A stretch of DNA of 64,000 nucleotides from CAVVAH01 sp963746175 (GCA_963746175.1 CAVVAH010000004.1:372001-436000); one strand, 5' to 3'. Counted from the stretch's first letter, positions 1 through 9,277 are shown. The notes: generated by a model not told the origin, from the sequence alone. A program made the numbers and translations.

Positions 1-364
1 TGAGCGCGCGGGCGATGGCCAGGCGCAGGGCGCCGGCCTGACCCGAGCTGCCGCCCCCGTGGATGCGGGCGATGATGTCGAACCGGTCCTCGGCGCCGAG
101 CGTCGTGAACGGGTCGTTGACCAGCTGCTGGTGCACCTTGTTCGGGAAGTACACGTCGAGCGCCTTGCCGTTGACGACCCAGCGGCCGCTGCCCGGCACC
201 AGCCGGACCCGGGCGATGGCCTGCTTGCGTCGGCCGGTGGCCGCACCGGGGGCGGTGACGATCTCACGGGGGGTCGCCGTCGTGAACGACTCCGACGACG
301 ACTCGGTCGTGAAGCTCTCGGGCGCCGACTCAGTGGTCTCGTCGGTGGTGACGTTCTCGGACAC
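1..364 (-). CDS. rpsI: 30S ribosomal protein S9 (partial, C-terminus beyond window)
   Basis: Small-subunit protein S9, whose C-terminal tail reaches the P-site tRNA. The visible 121 residues begin at a GTG (read as M-S-E-N-V-T-T-D), have an acidic Ser/Thr/Glu-rich leader of about 45 residues, then the S9 core with GRRKQAIARVRL, VNGKALDVYFPN and GGGSSGQAGALRLAIARAL. The acidic leader is common in actinobacterial S9. The basic C-terminus lies outside the window. It follows rplM by 53 bp and should be co-transcribed with it, the usual L13-S9 pair. Confidence 0.96.
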   Translation of the reverse strand, partial: MSENVTTDETTESAPESFTTESSSESFTTATPREIVTAPGAATGRRKQAIARVRLVPGSGRWVVNGKALDVYFPNKVHQQLVNDPFTTLGAEDRFDIIARIHGGGSSGQAGALRLAIARAL

Positions 365-417
365 GATGTCTCTCAGCTTCTTCTCTGTCGGTCTCTCGGG
401 AAGGTCCGGCGCGGGTG

Positions 418-861
418 CTACTGCGCGACCTGGGTGATCTCGAAGGCGGTGGGCGCCTGGGCCTGGTGCGGGTGCTCGGGGCCGGCGTAGACCTTGAGCT
501 TCCTCAGCATGCTCCGGCCGAGGCTGTTGTGCGGCAGCATCCCCTTGATGGCCTTCTCGACGGCCTTCTCCGGGTGCTTGTCGAGCAGGACGCTGTAGGG
601 GACCGACGACAGGCCGCCCGGGTAGCCCGAGTGGCGGTAGGCCAGCTTGGTCTCCCGCTTGTTGCCGGTCAGCGCGACCTTGTCGGCATTGATCACGATC
701 ACGAAGTCGCCGGTGTCGACGTGCGGGGCGTAGATCGGCTTGTGCTTGCCCCGGAGCAGCGTCGCCGCCTGGGTGGCGAGCCGGCCGAGGACGACGTCGG
801 TGGCGTCGATGACGTGCCACTGACGCTGGACGTCGCCGGGCTTGGGGCTGTACGTACGCAC
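418..861 (-). CDS. rplM: 50S ribosomal protein L13
   Basis: Early-assembling large-subunit protein, 147 aa, the usual length. The GTG start at 861 gives (M)RTYSPKPGDVQRQWHVID, which matches actinobacterial L13 exactly; longer in-frame extensions are unsupported. Typical blocks are VLGRLATQAATLLRGKHKP, GDFVIVINADKVALTGNK and KAIKGMLPHNSLGR. First gene of the rplM-rpsI operon, behind a good promoter and a leader of about 70 nt. Confidence 0.97.
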   Translation of the reverse strand: MRTYSPKPGDVQRQWHVIDATDVVLGRLATQAATLLRGKHKPIYAPHVDTGDFVIVINADKVALTGNKRETKLAYRHSGYPGGLSSVPYSVLLDKHPEKAVEKAIKGMLPHNSLGRSMLRKLKVYAGPEHPHQAQAPTAFEITQVAQ

Positions 862-938
862 GCTGAGGCCTTCTGGTTGTCGGTCCGGGGCTGTGAGGGC
901 TCGTGCCGGCACCCGCCGGGTGGGCACAACGACCTCGC

Positions 939-968
939 AGACTACCGCCCGCCTCGGGAACCGGTCAA
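939..968 (-). promoter_or_regulatory. Sigma-70-type promoter for rplM-rpsI
   Basis: On the minus strand TTGACC (963-968) and TAGTCT (939-944) are separated by 18 bp. The same hexamers with a 17-bp spacer stand in front of rpsL, which supports the call. Transcription would start about 70 nt before the rplM GTG. Confidence 0.7.
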
Positions 969-994
969 AACCGTGCCCCAGGGGGCCGGTGGGG

Positions 995-1020
995 CCGCCA
1001 CCCGCCTGAACAGGTGGCGG
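995..1020 (-). terminator. Hairpin downstream of amylase gene
   Basis: Perfect 8-bp stem CCGCCACC/GGTGGCGG with a 10-nt loop, starting 17 bp after the amylase stop. A short T-rich stretch (GGTTTTGACC) follows on the minus strand about 25 bp later. Probable terminator separating the amylase from rplM. Confidence 0.6.
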
Positions 1021-1036
1021 ACCCCATGGCCGCGGG

Positions 1037-3868
1037 CTACGGCGTCCCCGCCGGCTTGCTGTGGTAGATCGTCGGGTCGCCCTGCACCAGGTAGACGTCG
1101 GTGCCGTCGAGCGGCAGGAACGACCGGTCGCCACCCGGCTCCCTCGTCGAGGGGACGGCGTCGCCTTCCGGCTGGTGCATGATGAAGTTCACCGGCTTGG
1201 TGTCGTCCACGAGCGGGATGTCGTACTCCGCCCAGCCGTCCGCCCCGATCCGGGTCGCCGGCCACGGCTTCGCCCACTGGATCTGCGCGAGGACCGCGGG
1301 ATCGACCGCGTCACCCCACATGTGCAGGCCCCAGTACGTCGGGGTGTTCTGGTTGTAGTCGCCCGACGGCCGGAAGTAGTGCAGCGTCGCCGTGGTGGCC
1401 GGGACGTTGCCTGCTGACCGGACGGTGCGCGTAGCACTCACCGCCGTCGCGCCGTCGGCCGCCTGCAGGACGGCGCGGTAGTGCACCAACGTCCCGACCG
1501 CGAGGTTCAGCGACGCGAGCGAGTCGACGGCCGTGTAGACCGGCGAGGTGCTGTCGGTGCCCACCGGCGTCCAGCCGGCCTCGCCGTCGACCTGGCGCTC
1601 GATCCGGACCACGTGCGAGGCCTTCTCCGGGTCCACCGTCGCCTGCACGGTCACGAGGTCGCGGACGCCGCTGCCCTCGGCCGGGTTCGTGATCGTCACC
1701 ACGGGTGCCGGCACGGTGGTGGAGCGGGTGCCGCTCAGCCGTGTGTGGCCGCCGTTGTCTAAGACCGCGGCGCGGTACCGGACCGGCGTGCCGGTGTCGT
1801 AGCCGCTGGTGTCGTGGAACACCTGGTACGGCGCCGAGTCGTCAGTGCCGATCGAGCGCCACGCACCGTCGCCGACCTTCGCCTGGAAGGTGACCTCGTA
1901 GAAGGACGAGCCGCCGACGTCGGCCGCCACGTGCATCCGTCCCCGGGCGACATCGGACGGCGCCGGCGGCTCGAGGGTGATCGCCGGCGCAGCCTTCGAC
2001 GTCGGGATGCGGCCGTTCGACGCGTACACGACCGTCGACAGGGCCGGCACGTCCACGGCGAGCCGGGTGTCGGCGCCGCTCTTGATGCTTGCCGGCCCCG
2101 TGCCGTAGACCCGGGAGAAGGTCCGCTTCCCGACGTATGTCGGGATGCTCGCGGACTGCGCCGACTCGCTGTTGTTGAGCACGACGACGTACTCGCGCTG
2201 CGCCTTCCGGTCGATGCGTGAGAAGGCGAAGACACCCGGGCCGTCGGAGGCGTACCGCACCTGCTGCGCACCGTTGCGCAACGCCGGGTTCGCCTTGGTC
2301 ACGTCCGCCAGCCGGCTGATGGCGCCGTAGAGCGGGTGGGACGGGACGAAGTTGTCCTGCGCGTGGGTCGCATCCGTGCCGAGCAGGTTGTTGTCGAGGT
2401 ACTCCGGGACCTTGCTCGCGAACATCGTCTGGCGGGCCCGCTGGTCGTTGCCGCCGCCGGAGCCCGTGAAGCCCTGCTCGTCGCCGTAGTAGACCACCGG
2501 GTTGCCGCGGGAGAAGTACATGAGCTGGTGGGCGAGCTGGTCACGGGCCACCAGCTCGGCCTCGGTGGCGCCGGGGTTGTCCGCCGTGAGGAACCAGCCG
2601 ATGCGGCCCATGTCGTGGTTCCCGAGGAAGGTCGGCAGCTCGTAGGCGTTGGAGTCGGCGTCGGTGTACCAGTCGTCGTTGGCGAAGAACGACGCCAGCT
2701 GGGCATTGCTCCGGCCGCGGGAGGCGAAGTTGCGGGCGGCGTCCTGGAACGGGAAGTCCAGCACCGCCTGCATCTTGTCGTGCGTCGTGTAGTGCGAGGT
2801 GAAGCTCTTCGCGGCAGCGTCGCTCCCGTCCAGGGCGACCTCGCCGAACATGAAGAACTCCGGCTTGCCGTGCGTGTGTGCGTAGTTGACGATGCCGGGC
2901 CCGAACTTCTGCCAGAACTCGTCGTTGACGTGCTTCATCGTGTCGATACGGAATCCGTCGATGCCGAAGTTCTTGATCCAGGTCCGGTAGATGTCGATGA
3001 AGCCGTTGACGACCCTCGGGTTCTCGGTGAAGAGGTCGTCGAGCCCGAAGAAGTCGCCGTACTGCGAGTTCTCGCCCGTGAACGTCGTGTCCCCACGGTT
3101 GTGGTAGAGCGACGTGTCGTTCAGCCACGCCGGGACCTTGAGGTGCTTCTCGCTGTCGTCCAGCACCGGGTGGTAGGGGAACGACGTCGCCGGGTCGAGC
3201 GCCGGGAAGGTACTGGTGCCGGCGTAGTCACGGTCGTCGAAGACCTGACCCGACGCCGTCTTGTACGGCGACTGGTCCTTGGACACGTACGGCCGGCGGG
3301 CACCTTCCTGGTAGCCGATCACGTCGGCCGTGTGGTTGGTGATGATGTCGAAGTAGACCTTCATCCCGCGGGCGTGCGCGGCCGACACCAGCGTCGAGAG
3401 GTCGGCGTTGGTGCCGAGGTGCGGGTCGATCTGGGTGAAGTCCGTGATCCAGTAGCCGTGGTAGCCGGCGGACGGGCCGTCCTCGAGCTGGACCGCCTTG
3501 TTCTTGAAGCTCGGCGTCAGCCAGATCGAGTCGGTGCCGAGGCCCTGGATGTAGTCGAGCTCCGACGTCAGCCCCTTGAGGTCGCCGCCGTTGTAGAAGC
3601 CCGTCTTGGTGGGGTCGAACCCGGAGACCAGCGGGTCGGAGCCCAGACCGCCGGTGTCGTTGGCCGTGCTCCCGTTGGCGAACCGGTCGGCCATGACGAA
3701 GTAGAAGTCCTCGTCGGTGACCGGGCTGCGCAGCGAGTGCCCGGCGACGGCTTTCCCGTCTCCCTTCGGGTGGCGGTCCGCGTTGGCGGGTGACGCGACC
3801 AGGGGCAGCACCAGCCCCAGGAGCAGGGTGACGGCGGCGAGCAGGGCAGCGCGAGCGGAAGGTCGCAT
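1037..3868 (-). CDS. Secreted GH13 alpha-amylase with C-terminal PUD/CBM41-like domain
   Basis: Extracellular glycoside hydrolase that should cleave alpha-1,4-glucans. The ATG at 3868 has GGAG seven bases upstream and starts a classical signal peptide ending ANA at residue 30; the frame stays open further upstream but lacks such a start. GH13 regions are present: DIITNH (174-179), GFRID with nucleophile Asp309, FGEVA with acid Glu343, and GNHD (416-419). Two Ig/FnIII-like segments follow (about 640-820), then residues 829-943 beginning LHYFRPSGDYNQNT-PTYWGLHMWGD. This last part is typical of the pullulanase-associated carbohydrate-binding domain, here at the C-terminus. The 943-aa length fits a multidomain amylase. 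Exact specificity (amylase or amylopullulanase) is not settled. Confidence 0.9.
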   Translation of the reverse strand: MRPSARAALLAAVTLLLGLVLPLVASPANADRHPKGDGKAVAGHSLRSPVTDEDFYFVMADRFANGSTANDTGGLGSDPLVSGFDPTKTGFYNGGDLKGLTSELDYIQGLGTDSIWLTPSFKNKAVQLEDGPSAGYHGYWITDFTQIDPHLGTNADLSTLVSAAHARGMKVYFDIITNHTADVIGYQEGARRPYVSKDQSPYKTASGQVFDDRDYAGTSTFPALDPATSFPYHPVLDDSEKHLKVPAWLNDTSLYHNRGDTTFTGENSQYGDFFGLDDLFTENPRVVNGFIDIYRTWIKNFGIDGFRIDTMKHVNDEFWQKFGPGIVNYAHTHGKPEFFMFGEVALDGSDAAAKSFTSHYTTHDKMQAVLDFPFQDAARNFASRGRSNAQLASFFANDDWYTDADSNAYELPTFLGNHDMGRIGWFLTADNPGATEAELVARDQLAHQLMYFSRGNPVVYYGDEQGFTGSGGGNDQRARQTMFASKVPEYLDNNLLGTDATHAQDNFVPSHPLYGAISRLADVTKANPALRNGAQQVRYASDGPGVFAFSRIDRKAQREYVVVLNNSESAQSASIPTYVGKRTFSRVYGTGPASIKSGADTRLAVDVPALSTVVYASNGRIPTSKAAPAITLEPPAPSDVARGRMHVAADVGGSSFYEVTFQAKVGDGAWRSIGTDDSAPYQVFHDTSGYDTGTPVRYRAAVLDNGGHTRLSGTRSTTVPAPVVTITNPAEGSGVRDLVTVQATVDPEKASHVVRIERQVDGEAGWTPVGTDSTSPVYTAVDSLASLNLAVGTLVHYRAVLQAADGATAVSATRTVRSAGNVPATTATLHYFRPSGDYNQNTPTYWGLHMWGDAVDPAVLAQIQWAKPWPATRIGADGWAEYDIPLVDDTKPVNFIMHQPEGDAVPSTREPGGDRSFLPLDGTDVYLVQGDPTIYHSKPAGTP

Positions 3869-3975
3869 CGTGGCTCCAGGACGGCTCTGAAGGGGGAAGA
3901 TGGCCGGATTCGCACCGTAACGCCTGAACCTTTCGGAGGACACCCCTCGGACACCGCCGTCCCGGGTACCGGGTG

Positions 3976-5658
3976 TCAGCGGGCCCGCTGCACCCGGCCC
4001 TCGTCCCAGACCGGCTCGTCCGACTCGTAGACGCCACCGTCGGCGCCGAAGACGAGGAACCGGTCGAAGCCACGCGCGAACCACCGGTCGTGGGTGACCG
4101 CCAGCACCGTGCCGTCGAACGCCGACAGACCCTCCTCCAGCGCCTCGGCCGAGACGATGTCGAGGTTGTCGGTGGGCTCGTCGAGCAGCAGCATCGTGGC
4201 ACCGGACAGCTCGAGCAGCAGGATCTGCAGCCGGGCCTGCTGGCCGCCGGAGAGAGTCTCGAACCGCTGCTCCGCGGCGTGCGCCAGCTCGTAGCGGTCC
4301 AGTGCCCGGGAAGCGGGTTCACGGCCCATGCCCTCACGGTGCTCGTCGCCGCGCCAGAGGATGTCCAGCAGGGTGCGCCCGATCAGCTCGGGGTGCTCGT
4401 GGGTCTGCGCGAACCAGCCCGGCCGGACCCGAGCACCCAGCCGGGCACGACCGGTGTGCGCGACGGGCGCGATGACGAGGTCCTCGACCGGCCGGTGCTC
4501 CGCGTCCGGGTCGCTCCCCCCGCGGGCGAGCAGCCGCAGGAAGTGCGACTTGCCGGAGCCGTTGGACCCGAGCACCGCCACCCGGTCGCCGTACCAGACC
4601 TCGAGGTCGAAGGGCTTCATCAGCCCCGTGAGCTCGAGCTCCTCGCAGACGACCGCCCGCTTGCCGGTGCGCGCGCCGCGCAGCCGCATCGTGACGTCCT
4701 GCTGCAGCGGGATCGCCTGCGGCGGCCCCGCCTCCTCGAACATGCGCAGCCGGGTCACCGCGGCCTGGTACCGCGAGGCCATGCCGTCGTTGTACGCCGC
4801 CTTCTGCTTGTACATGAGGACCAGCGCCTTGATCTTCGCGTGCTCCTCGTCCCAGCGCCGGCGCAGCTCCTCGAGCCGGGTGAACCGCTCGATGCGCGCC
4901 TCGTGGTAGGTCGCGAACCCACCGCCGTGGGTCCATGTGGTGTTGCCCCCGGCGCCGAGCTCGACGGTGACCACCCGGGTCGCGGTGCGCGCGAGCAGCT
5001 CGCGGTCGTGGCTCACGAACAGCACCGTCTTGGGTGACTCGCGCATCGCCTCCTCGAGCCACTGCTTCCCCGGCACGTCGAGGTAGTTGTCCGGCTCGTC
5101 CAGCATGAGCACGTCGTCGGGCCCGCGCAGCAGAGCCTCGAGCACGACCCGCTTCTGCTCCCCGCCGGACAGCGTGCGGACCTCCCGCCACTGGGCCTTG
5201 TCGAACGGGATCCCCAGCGCCGCGACCGTGCACGTGTCCCACAGCACCTCGGCGTCGTAGCCACCGGCGTCGGCCCAGTCGGAGATGGCCTGGGCGTAGC
5301 GCATCTGGGTCTTCTCGTCGTCGTGCTCCATCATCGCCAGCTCGGCGGCCTCCAGGGCCCCCGCCGCGGAGCGCACCGCAGGCGGGGCGACCGACACGAG
5401 CAGGTCGCGCACCGACGAGTCGTCGCGCACCGATCCGACGAACTGCCTCATCACGCCGAGACCGCCGGACCGGCCGATCGAACCCTCGTGCGGGTCGATG
5501 TCGCCCGCCACCAGCTTGAGCAGTGTCGTCTTGCCGGCGCCGTTGGCACCCACGAGCGCGACCTTGGCTCCGTCACCCACCCGGAACACCACGTCGGAGA
5601 GGAGGCAGCGCCCGTCCGGCAGGTAGTAGCTGATCCCGTTGACGTCGACGTGTCCCAC
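3976..5658 (-). CDS. ABC-F family ATPase
   Basis: Soluble protein of 560 aa with two nucleotide-binding domains and no membrane segments, so an ABC-F ATPase that acts on ribosomes rather than a transporter. NBD1 has Walker A GANGAGKTT (37-45), LSGGEQKR and VLMLDEPDNYLD. NBD2 has GSNGSGKSH, LSGGQQARLQ and LLLDEPTDNLD. A charged linker between them contains RRRWDEEHAKIKAL. The GTG start gives MGHVDVNGISYYLPDG. Members are translation factors or antibiotic-resistance proteins; the sequence alone does not tell which. It precedes the amylase by 107 bp and follows the kinase gene by 70 bp. Confidence 0.9.
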   Translation of the reverse strand: MGHVDVNGISYYLPDGRCLLSDVVFRVGDGAKVALVGANGAGKTTLLKLVAGDIDPHEGSIGRSGGLGVMRQFVGSVRDDSSVRDLLVSVAPPAVRSAAGALEAAELAMMEHDDEKTQMRYAQAISDWADAGGYDAEVLWDTCTVAALGIPFDKAQWREVRTLSGGEQKRVVLEALLRGPDDVLMLDEPDNYLDVPGKQWLEEAMRESPKTVLFVSHDRELLARTATRVVTVELGAGGNTTWTHGGGFATYHEARIERFTRLEELRRRWDEEHAKIKALVLMYKQKAAYNDGMASRYQAAVTRLRMFEEAGPPQAIPLQQDVTMRLRGARTGKRAVVCEELELTGLMKPFDLEVWYGDRVAVLGSNGSGKSHFLRLLARGGSDPDAEHRPVEDLVIAPVAHTGRARLGARVRPGWFAQTHEHPELIGRTLLDILWRGDEHREGMGREPASRALDRYELAHAAEQRFETLSGGQQARLQILLLELSGATMLLLDEPTDNLDIVSAEALEEGLSAFDGTVLAVTHDRWFARGFDRFLVFGADGGVYESDEPVWDEGRVQRAR

Positions 5659-5728
5659 GCTGTCGAGTGTGGACGACGGTCGGAGCCCGCGCGACCCGGT
5701 TAGGCCATGCAGCCGGCGACCGCGGCGG

Positions 5729-6394
5729 TCAGCTCAGCAGTCGCGGTGTCGTCGGGTCGCTGAGCTCGACGACCACGTCGGCGTGCGACCAGGGGTCGTC
5801 ACGTTCCTGGTGCAGCGCCTCGGCCGCGAGGTAGCGGCGCAGGTACAGCTCGCGCACCTGCTCCGGTGTCCCGAGGTCGGCGTCGCGCACCAGGCCGCGC
5901 TCGAGCACCCGCGCCGGGTCGGCCACGACCATGACCGCGAGGTCCCAGCTGCCGGCCAGCCCCGGCACGAGCAGGAACGAGCCCTCGACGAGGACGATCC
6001 CGTCGCTGGGCACCGGCAGCGCCTCGGGGTGCAGCGGGCGGTCCGCCGCGAGGTCGTACGACGCGGGCACCACGGACGCGGCCCCGGAAGCGAGGGGGTC
6101 GAGCACCAGTCGTCGCAGGGCCGTCGGGTCGAACGAGTCGTCGAGGTAGCCGGCGGCCGACGTCCGGCCCTGTCGGTGCCGGCGTTCGCTCGGGTGGTGG
6201 AAGTCGTCGTACGCGAGCGGGACGACGGGGCGCCCGGCGCCGGACACGACGGTGACGAGCTCGGCGGCGAGCGTGGTCTTCCCGGTGCAGCCCATGCCCG
6301 TCAGCGCCACGGCTCGCGGCCGGTCGTCCGGGAGCGCGAGGATCCGTGCCGACAGCGCGACCAGCAGCTCTTCGCGGCTCACCGACACGGTCAC
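5729..6394 (-). CDS. Uridine kinase-like P-loop protein
   Basis: P-loop kinase of about 221 aa. Walker A is GMGCTGKTT (33-41), followed by PLAYDDFHHPSERRHRQG, which resembles the uridine kinase/phosphoribulokinase substrate loop, and DGIVLVEGSFLLVPGLAGSW, the Walker B-like strand. The GTG at 6394 overlaps the truA stop by four bases (GTGA), so the two are translationally coupled; the frame is open upstream but that part is shadow sequence inside truA. The substrate, nucleoside or otherwise, is not proven. Confidence 0.8.
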   Translation of the reverse strand: MTVSVSREELLVALSARILALPDDRPRAVALTGMGCTGKTTLAAELVTVVSGAGRPVVPLAYDDFHHPSERRHRQGRTSAAGYLDDSFDPTALRRLVLDPLASGAASVVPASYDLAADRPLHPEALPVPSDGIVLVEGSFLLVPGLAGSWDLAVMVVADPARVLERGLVRDADLGTPEQVRELYLRRYLAAEALHQERDDPWSHADVVVELSDPTTPRLLS

Positions 6395-7257
6395 GAGGTG
6401 CCACCCGTCGGTGCGGCCCGGCGGCGGCGAGTGGCCGCCGCGCGGTCGGCCACCTCGTCGTCCTCGGGGTAACGGACCTCCTCCAGGGTGAGCCCGTGCG
6501 CCGCCGCGACGAGCACGTCGGGCAGCCGCTCGCGGCCGGCCAGCACCTGGGCCGGCCACGTCACGTCGCGCCGGCCCTCCCCCACGGCCAGCGACGCGCC
6601 GACGAGGGCGCGCACCATGCTGTGGCAGAACGCGTCGGCGAGGACCGTGGCCACCACCAGGTCGTCCTCACGCGCCCAGTGCAGCTCGAGCAGCGTCCGC
6701 ACCGTCGTCGCGCCCTCGCGCCGCCGGCAGAACGCCGCGAAGTCGTGCTCCCCCACAAGGGCACGGCCGGCGGCGTGCATCGCGTCCACGTCCAGCGCGC
6801 GGCGGTGCGCGAACACGTCGTGCCGCCGCAGCGGGTCGGGCCCGAACGGGTTGTCGCTGACGCGGTAGGCGTACCGGCGCCACAGCGCCGAGAACCGCGC
6901 GTCGAAGCCCTCCGGCGCCCGCCGCACCGCGCGGACACCGATGTCGCGCGGCAGCACCCCGGCCAGCCGGCGACCGAGAGCGTGGTCGTCGCGCTGCGCG
7001 TCGTACGCCGTGGCGGGCACGTCGACGTGCACGACCTGCCCGCGTGCGTGCACGCCGGCGTCGGTCCGGCCGGCGCAGGTCGCCCGGACGGCGGGCAGCC
7101 GCAGCACGGTCGCCAGCGCCGCCTCGACCTCGCTCTGGACGGTGCGCAGGCCGGGCTGGGTCGCCCAGCCGGCGAAGGCGGTCCCGTCGTAGCCGAGGTC
7201 GAGCCGCAGACGGACGAGCCCGCCGTCCCCTGCGAGGGGGGCGGCGGGCTCGGTCAC
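6391..7257 (-). CDS. truA: tRNA pseudouridine(38-40) synthase TruA
   Basis: Isomerises uridines 38-40 in the tRNA anticodon arm. The protein has 288 aa from the GTG at 7257 (VTEPAAPL). The catalytic motif is CAGRTDAGVHARGQVVHVD with Asp66. Other family blocks are LDLGYDGTAFAGWATQPG, RRYAYRVSDNPFGPDPL and FCHSMVRALVGASLAVGEG. It starts 17 bp after the rplQ stop, the standard rpoA-rplQ-truA arrangement, and overlaps the kinase gene downstream. A longer frame upstream overlaps rplQ and is rejected. Confidence 0.95.
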   Translation of the reverse strand: MTEPAAPLAGDGGLVRLRLDLGYDGTAFAGWATQPGLRTVQSEVEAALATVLRLPAVRATCAGRTDAGVHARGQVVHVDVPATAYDAQRDDHALGRRLAGVLPRDIGVRAVRRAPEGFDARFSALWRRYAYRVSDNPFGPDPLRRHDVFAHRRALDVDAMHAAGRALVGEHDFAAFCRRREGATTVRTLLELHWAREDDLVVATVLADAFCHSMVRALVGASLAVGEGRRDVTWPAQVLAGRERLPDVLVAAAHGLTLEEVRYPEDDEVADRAAATRRRRAAPTGGTS

Positions 7258-7274
7258 GTCGTGCGAGAGGTGGG

Positions 7275-8204
7275 TCAGGACTCGTCGTCCGTGGACGCGC
7301 CCTCGTCCGCCGCGGTGCCCTCGAAGCCGGCCGCCTCGGCGGCCTCGGCGCTGGCGAACCAGACCTCGGCGACGGTGCGGTCGTAGTAGGGGCTCTCCGG
7401 CGTGTGGAACTTCATCGAGTCGGCGTTGCCCTTGACCGGGTAGCCGTCGGGGGCGGTCGCCGGGTCGTCCAGCGGGGCGTGCGAGCCCTCGCCGTACGGG
7501 TGGTCGGTGCCCCAACCGGTCGGCTCGAAGCCGGCCTTCTCCGCAGCGTCGGTCGTGGCGAACCAGACCTCGGCGTCGGTGCGGTCGTAGTGCGGGCTGC
7601 CCGGCACGTGGTACTTCATCGAGTCCGCGTTGCCCTTGATGTCGAAGCCCTCGGCCTGCACGGCCGACGACCCCTCGCCGTAGGGCGCCTCGGCGGCGCC
7701 GGACGAGCCGTCGGACGCCCCGGTGCCGGCCAGCGGCTGGATCTCCGCGGCCTCGTCCTTGGCGGCCGCCTTCTTGGCCGTCGTCTTCTTGGCGGCCGAC
7801 TTCTTGGTCGCGGCGGTGGCCTCGCGGACCGTCTCGACCTTTGCCGTCAGCGCCTCGACGAGCTCGATGACCGCCATCGGGGCGTTGTCGCCCTTGCGCG
7901 GACCGATCTTCGTGATGCGGGTGTAGCCGCCCTGCCGGTTCTCGAAGCGCGGGCCGATCTCGGTGAAGAGCTCGTGCACGACGCCCTTGTCGCGGACGAC
8001 GGTCATGACCCGGCGACGGGCGTGCAGGTCACCCCGCTTCGCGAAGGTGATCAGCCGCTCGGCGAGCGGGCGCAGCCGCTTGGCCTTGGCCTCGGTGGTG
8101 GTGATCTTGCCGTGCTCGAACAGCGCGGTGGCGAGGTTCGCCAGCATCAGCCGCTCGTGCGCCGGGCCGCCGCCGAGGCGCGCTCCCTTGGTGGGGGTGG
8201 GCAT
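7275..8204 (-). CDS. rplQ: 50S ribosomal protein L17 with duplicated C-terminal extension
   Basis: Residues 1-120 are a normal L17 (PTPTKGARLGGGPAHERLML, ITTTEAKAKRLRPLAERLI, GGYTRITKIGPRKGDNAPM). A basic Lys/Ala linker (about 130-150) and an acidic stretch follow. Then come two copies of a module of about 43 residues, at roughly 186-228 and 254-296. The copies share KGNADSMK-Y/F-H, a PGSPHYDRT/ESPYYDRT turn, AEVWFA and AAGFE. At 309 aa the protein is more than twice the usual L17 length. The module resembles a small KGN/YYDRT/AEVWF domain that I recall in actinobacterial proteins (sometimes called sunset domain); that identification is unverified and its function unknown. Confidence 0.95.
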   Translation of the reverse strand: MPTPTKGARLGGGPAHERLMLANLATALFEHGKITTTEAKAKRLRPLAERLITFAKRGDLHARRRVMTVVRDKGVVHELFTEIGPRFENRQGGYTRITKIGPRKGDNAPMAVIELVEALTAKVETVREATAATKKSAAKKTTAKKAAAKDEAAEIQPLAGTGASDGSSGAAEAPYGEGSSAVQAEGFDIKGNADSMKYHVPGSPHYDRTDAEVWFATTDAAEKAGFEPTGWGTDHPYGEGSHAPLDDPATAPDGYPVKGNADSMKFHTPESPYYDRTVAEVWFASAEAAEAAGFEGTAADEGASTDDES

Positions 8205-8260
8205 GGTCAGGATTCTCCAGTTCTCGGTGCGCTACTGAGTGGTCAGGGGGCCGTGACCCC

Positions 8261-9277
8261 TCAGTACTGCTCGTCCTCGACGTAGGCCGTGTCGTCGTCG
8301 GAGCCGTAGCTGTCGACGGCGGTGCTCGGGTCGAACCCGGGCGGGCTGTCCTTGAGCGCGAGGCCCATCGAGTGCAGCTTGGCCTTGACCTCGTCGATCG
8401 ACTTCGCGCCGAAGTTGCGGATGTCGAGCAGGTCCGCCTCGCTGCGCGAGACGAGCTCGCCCACCGTGTGGATGCCCTCGCGCTTGAGGCAGTTGTACGA
8501 CCGGACGGTCAGCTCGAGGTCCTCGACCGGCAGCGCCAGGTCGGCCGCCAGCGCGGCGTCCGTCGGCGACGGGCCCATGTCGATGCCCTCGGCCTCGACG
8601 TTGAGCTCGCGGGCCAGGCCGAACAGCTCGACCAGGGTCTTGCCGGCCGACGCCATCGCGTCGCGCGGCAGCATCGAGCGCTTGGTCTCGACGTCGACGA
8701 CGAGCTTGTCGAAGTCGGTGCGCTGCTCGACACGGGTGGCCTCGACCTTGTAGGTCACCTTGAGCACCGGCGAGTAGATCGAGTCGACCGGGATACGGCC
8801 GATCTCCTGGCCCTGCTGCTTGTTCTGCACCGCGGAGACGTAGCCGCGGCCGCGCTCGACGGTGAGCTCCATCTCGAGCTTGCCCTTGGCGTTCAGCGTC
8901 GCGATGTGCAGGTCGGGGTTGTGCACCTCGACGCCGGCCGGCGGCGCGATGTCCGCGGCGGTGACCGGGCCGGGGCCCTGCTTGCGCAGGTACATGACGA
9001 CCGGCTCGTCCACCTCGGAGCTCACGACGAGGCCCTTGATGTTGAGGATGATGTCGGTCAGGTCCTCCTTGACGCCGGGCACGGTGGTGAACTCGTGCAG
9101 GACGCCGTCCACGCGGATGCTCGTGACCGAGGCACCGGGGATGGAGGAGAGCAGCGTGCGGCGGAGGCTGTTGCCGAGCGTGTAGCCGAAGCCGGGCTCG
9201 AGCGGCTCGATGACGAACCGCGAGCGGTAGTCGTCGACGACCTCTTCGGTGAGGGTGGGGCGCTGTGCGATGAGCAC
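8261..9277 (-). CDS. rpoA: RNA polymerase alpha subunit
   Basis: Assembly platform of RNA polymerase. The protein has 338 aa from the GTG at 9277 (MLIAQRPTLTEEVVDDYRS), with GGAAGGAC about ten bases upstream. The N-terminal dimerisation domain has GFGYTLGNSLRRTLLSSIPG. The C-terminal DNA-binding domain has ELTVRSYNCLKREGIHTVGE and LLDIRNFGAKSIDEVKAKL. It lies between rpsD and rplQ, the universal actinobacterial order. Confidence 0.97.
   Translation of the reverse strand: MLIAQRPTLTEEVVDDYRSRFVIEPLEPGFGYTLGNSLRRTLLSSIPGASVTSIRVDGVLHEFTTVPGVKEDLTDIILNIKGLVVSSEVDEPVVMYLRKQGPGPVTAADIAPPAGVEVHNPDLHIATLNAKGKLEMELTVERGRGYVSAVQNKQQGQEIGRIPVDSIYSPVLKVTYKVEATRVEQRTDFDKLVVDVETKRSMLPRDAMASAGKTLVELFGLARELNVEAEGIDMGPSPTDAALAADLALPVEDLELTVRSYNCLKREGIHTVGELVSRSEADLLDIRNFGAKSIDEVKAKLHSMGLALKDSPPGFDPSTAVDSYGSDDDTAYVEDEQY

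Noticed and set aside
2336..3793. Open plus-strand frame opposite the amylase gene
   Set aside because: Shadow; the minus strand encodes an intact GH13 protein with all catalytic motifs.
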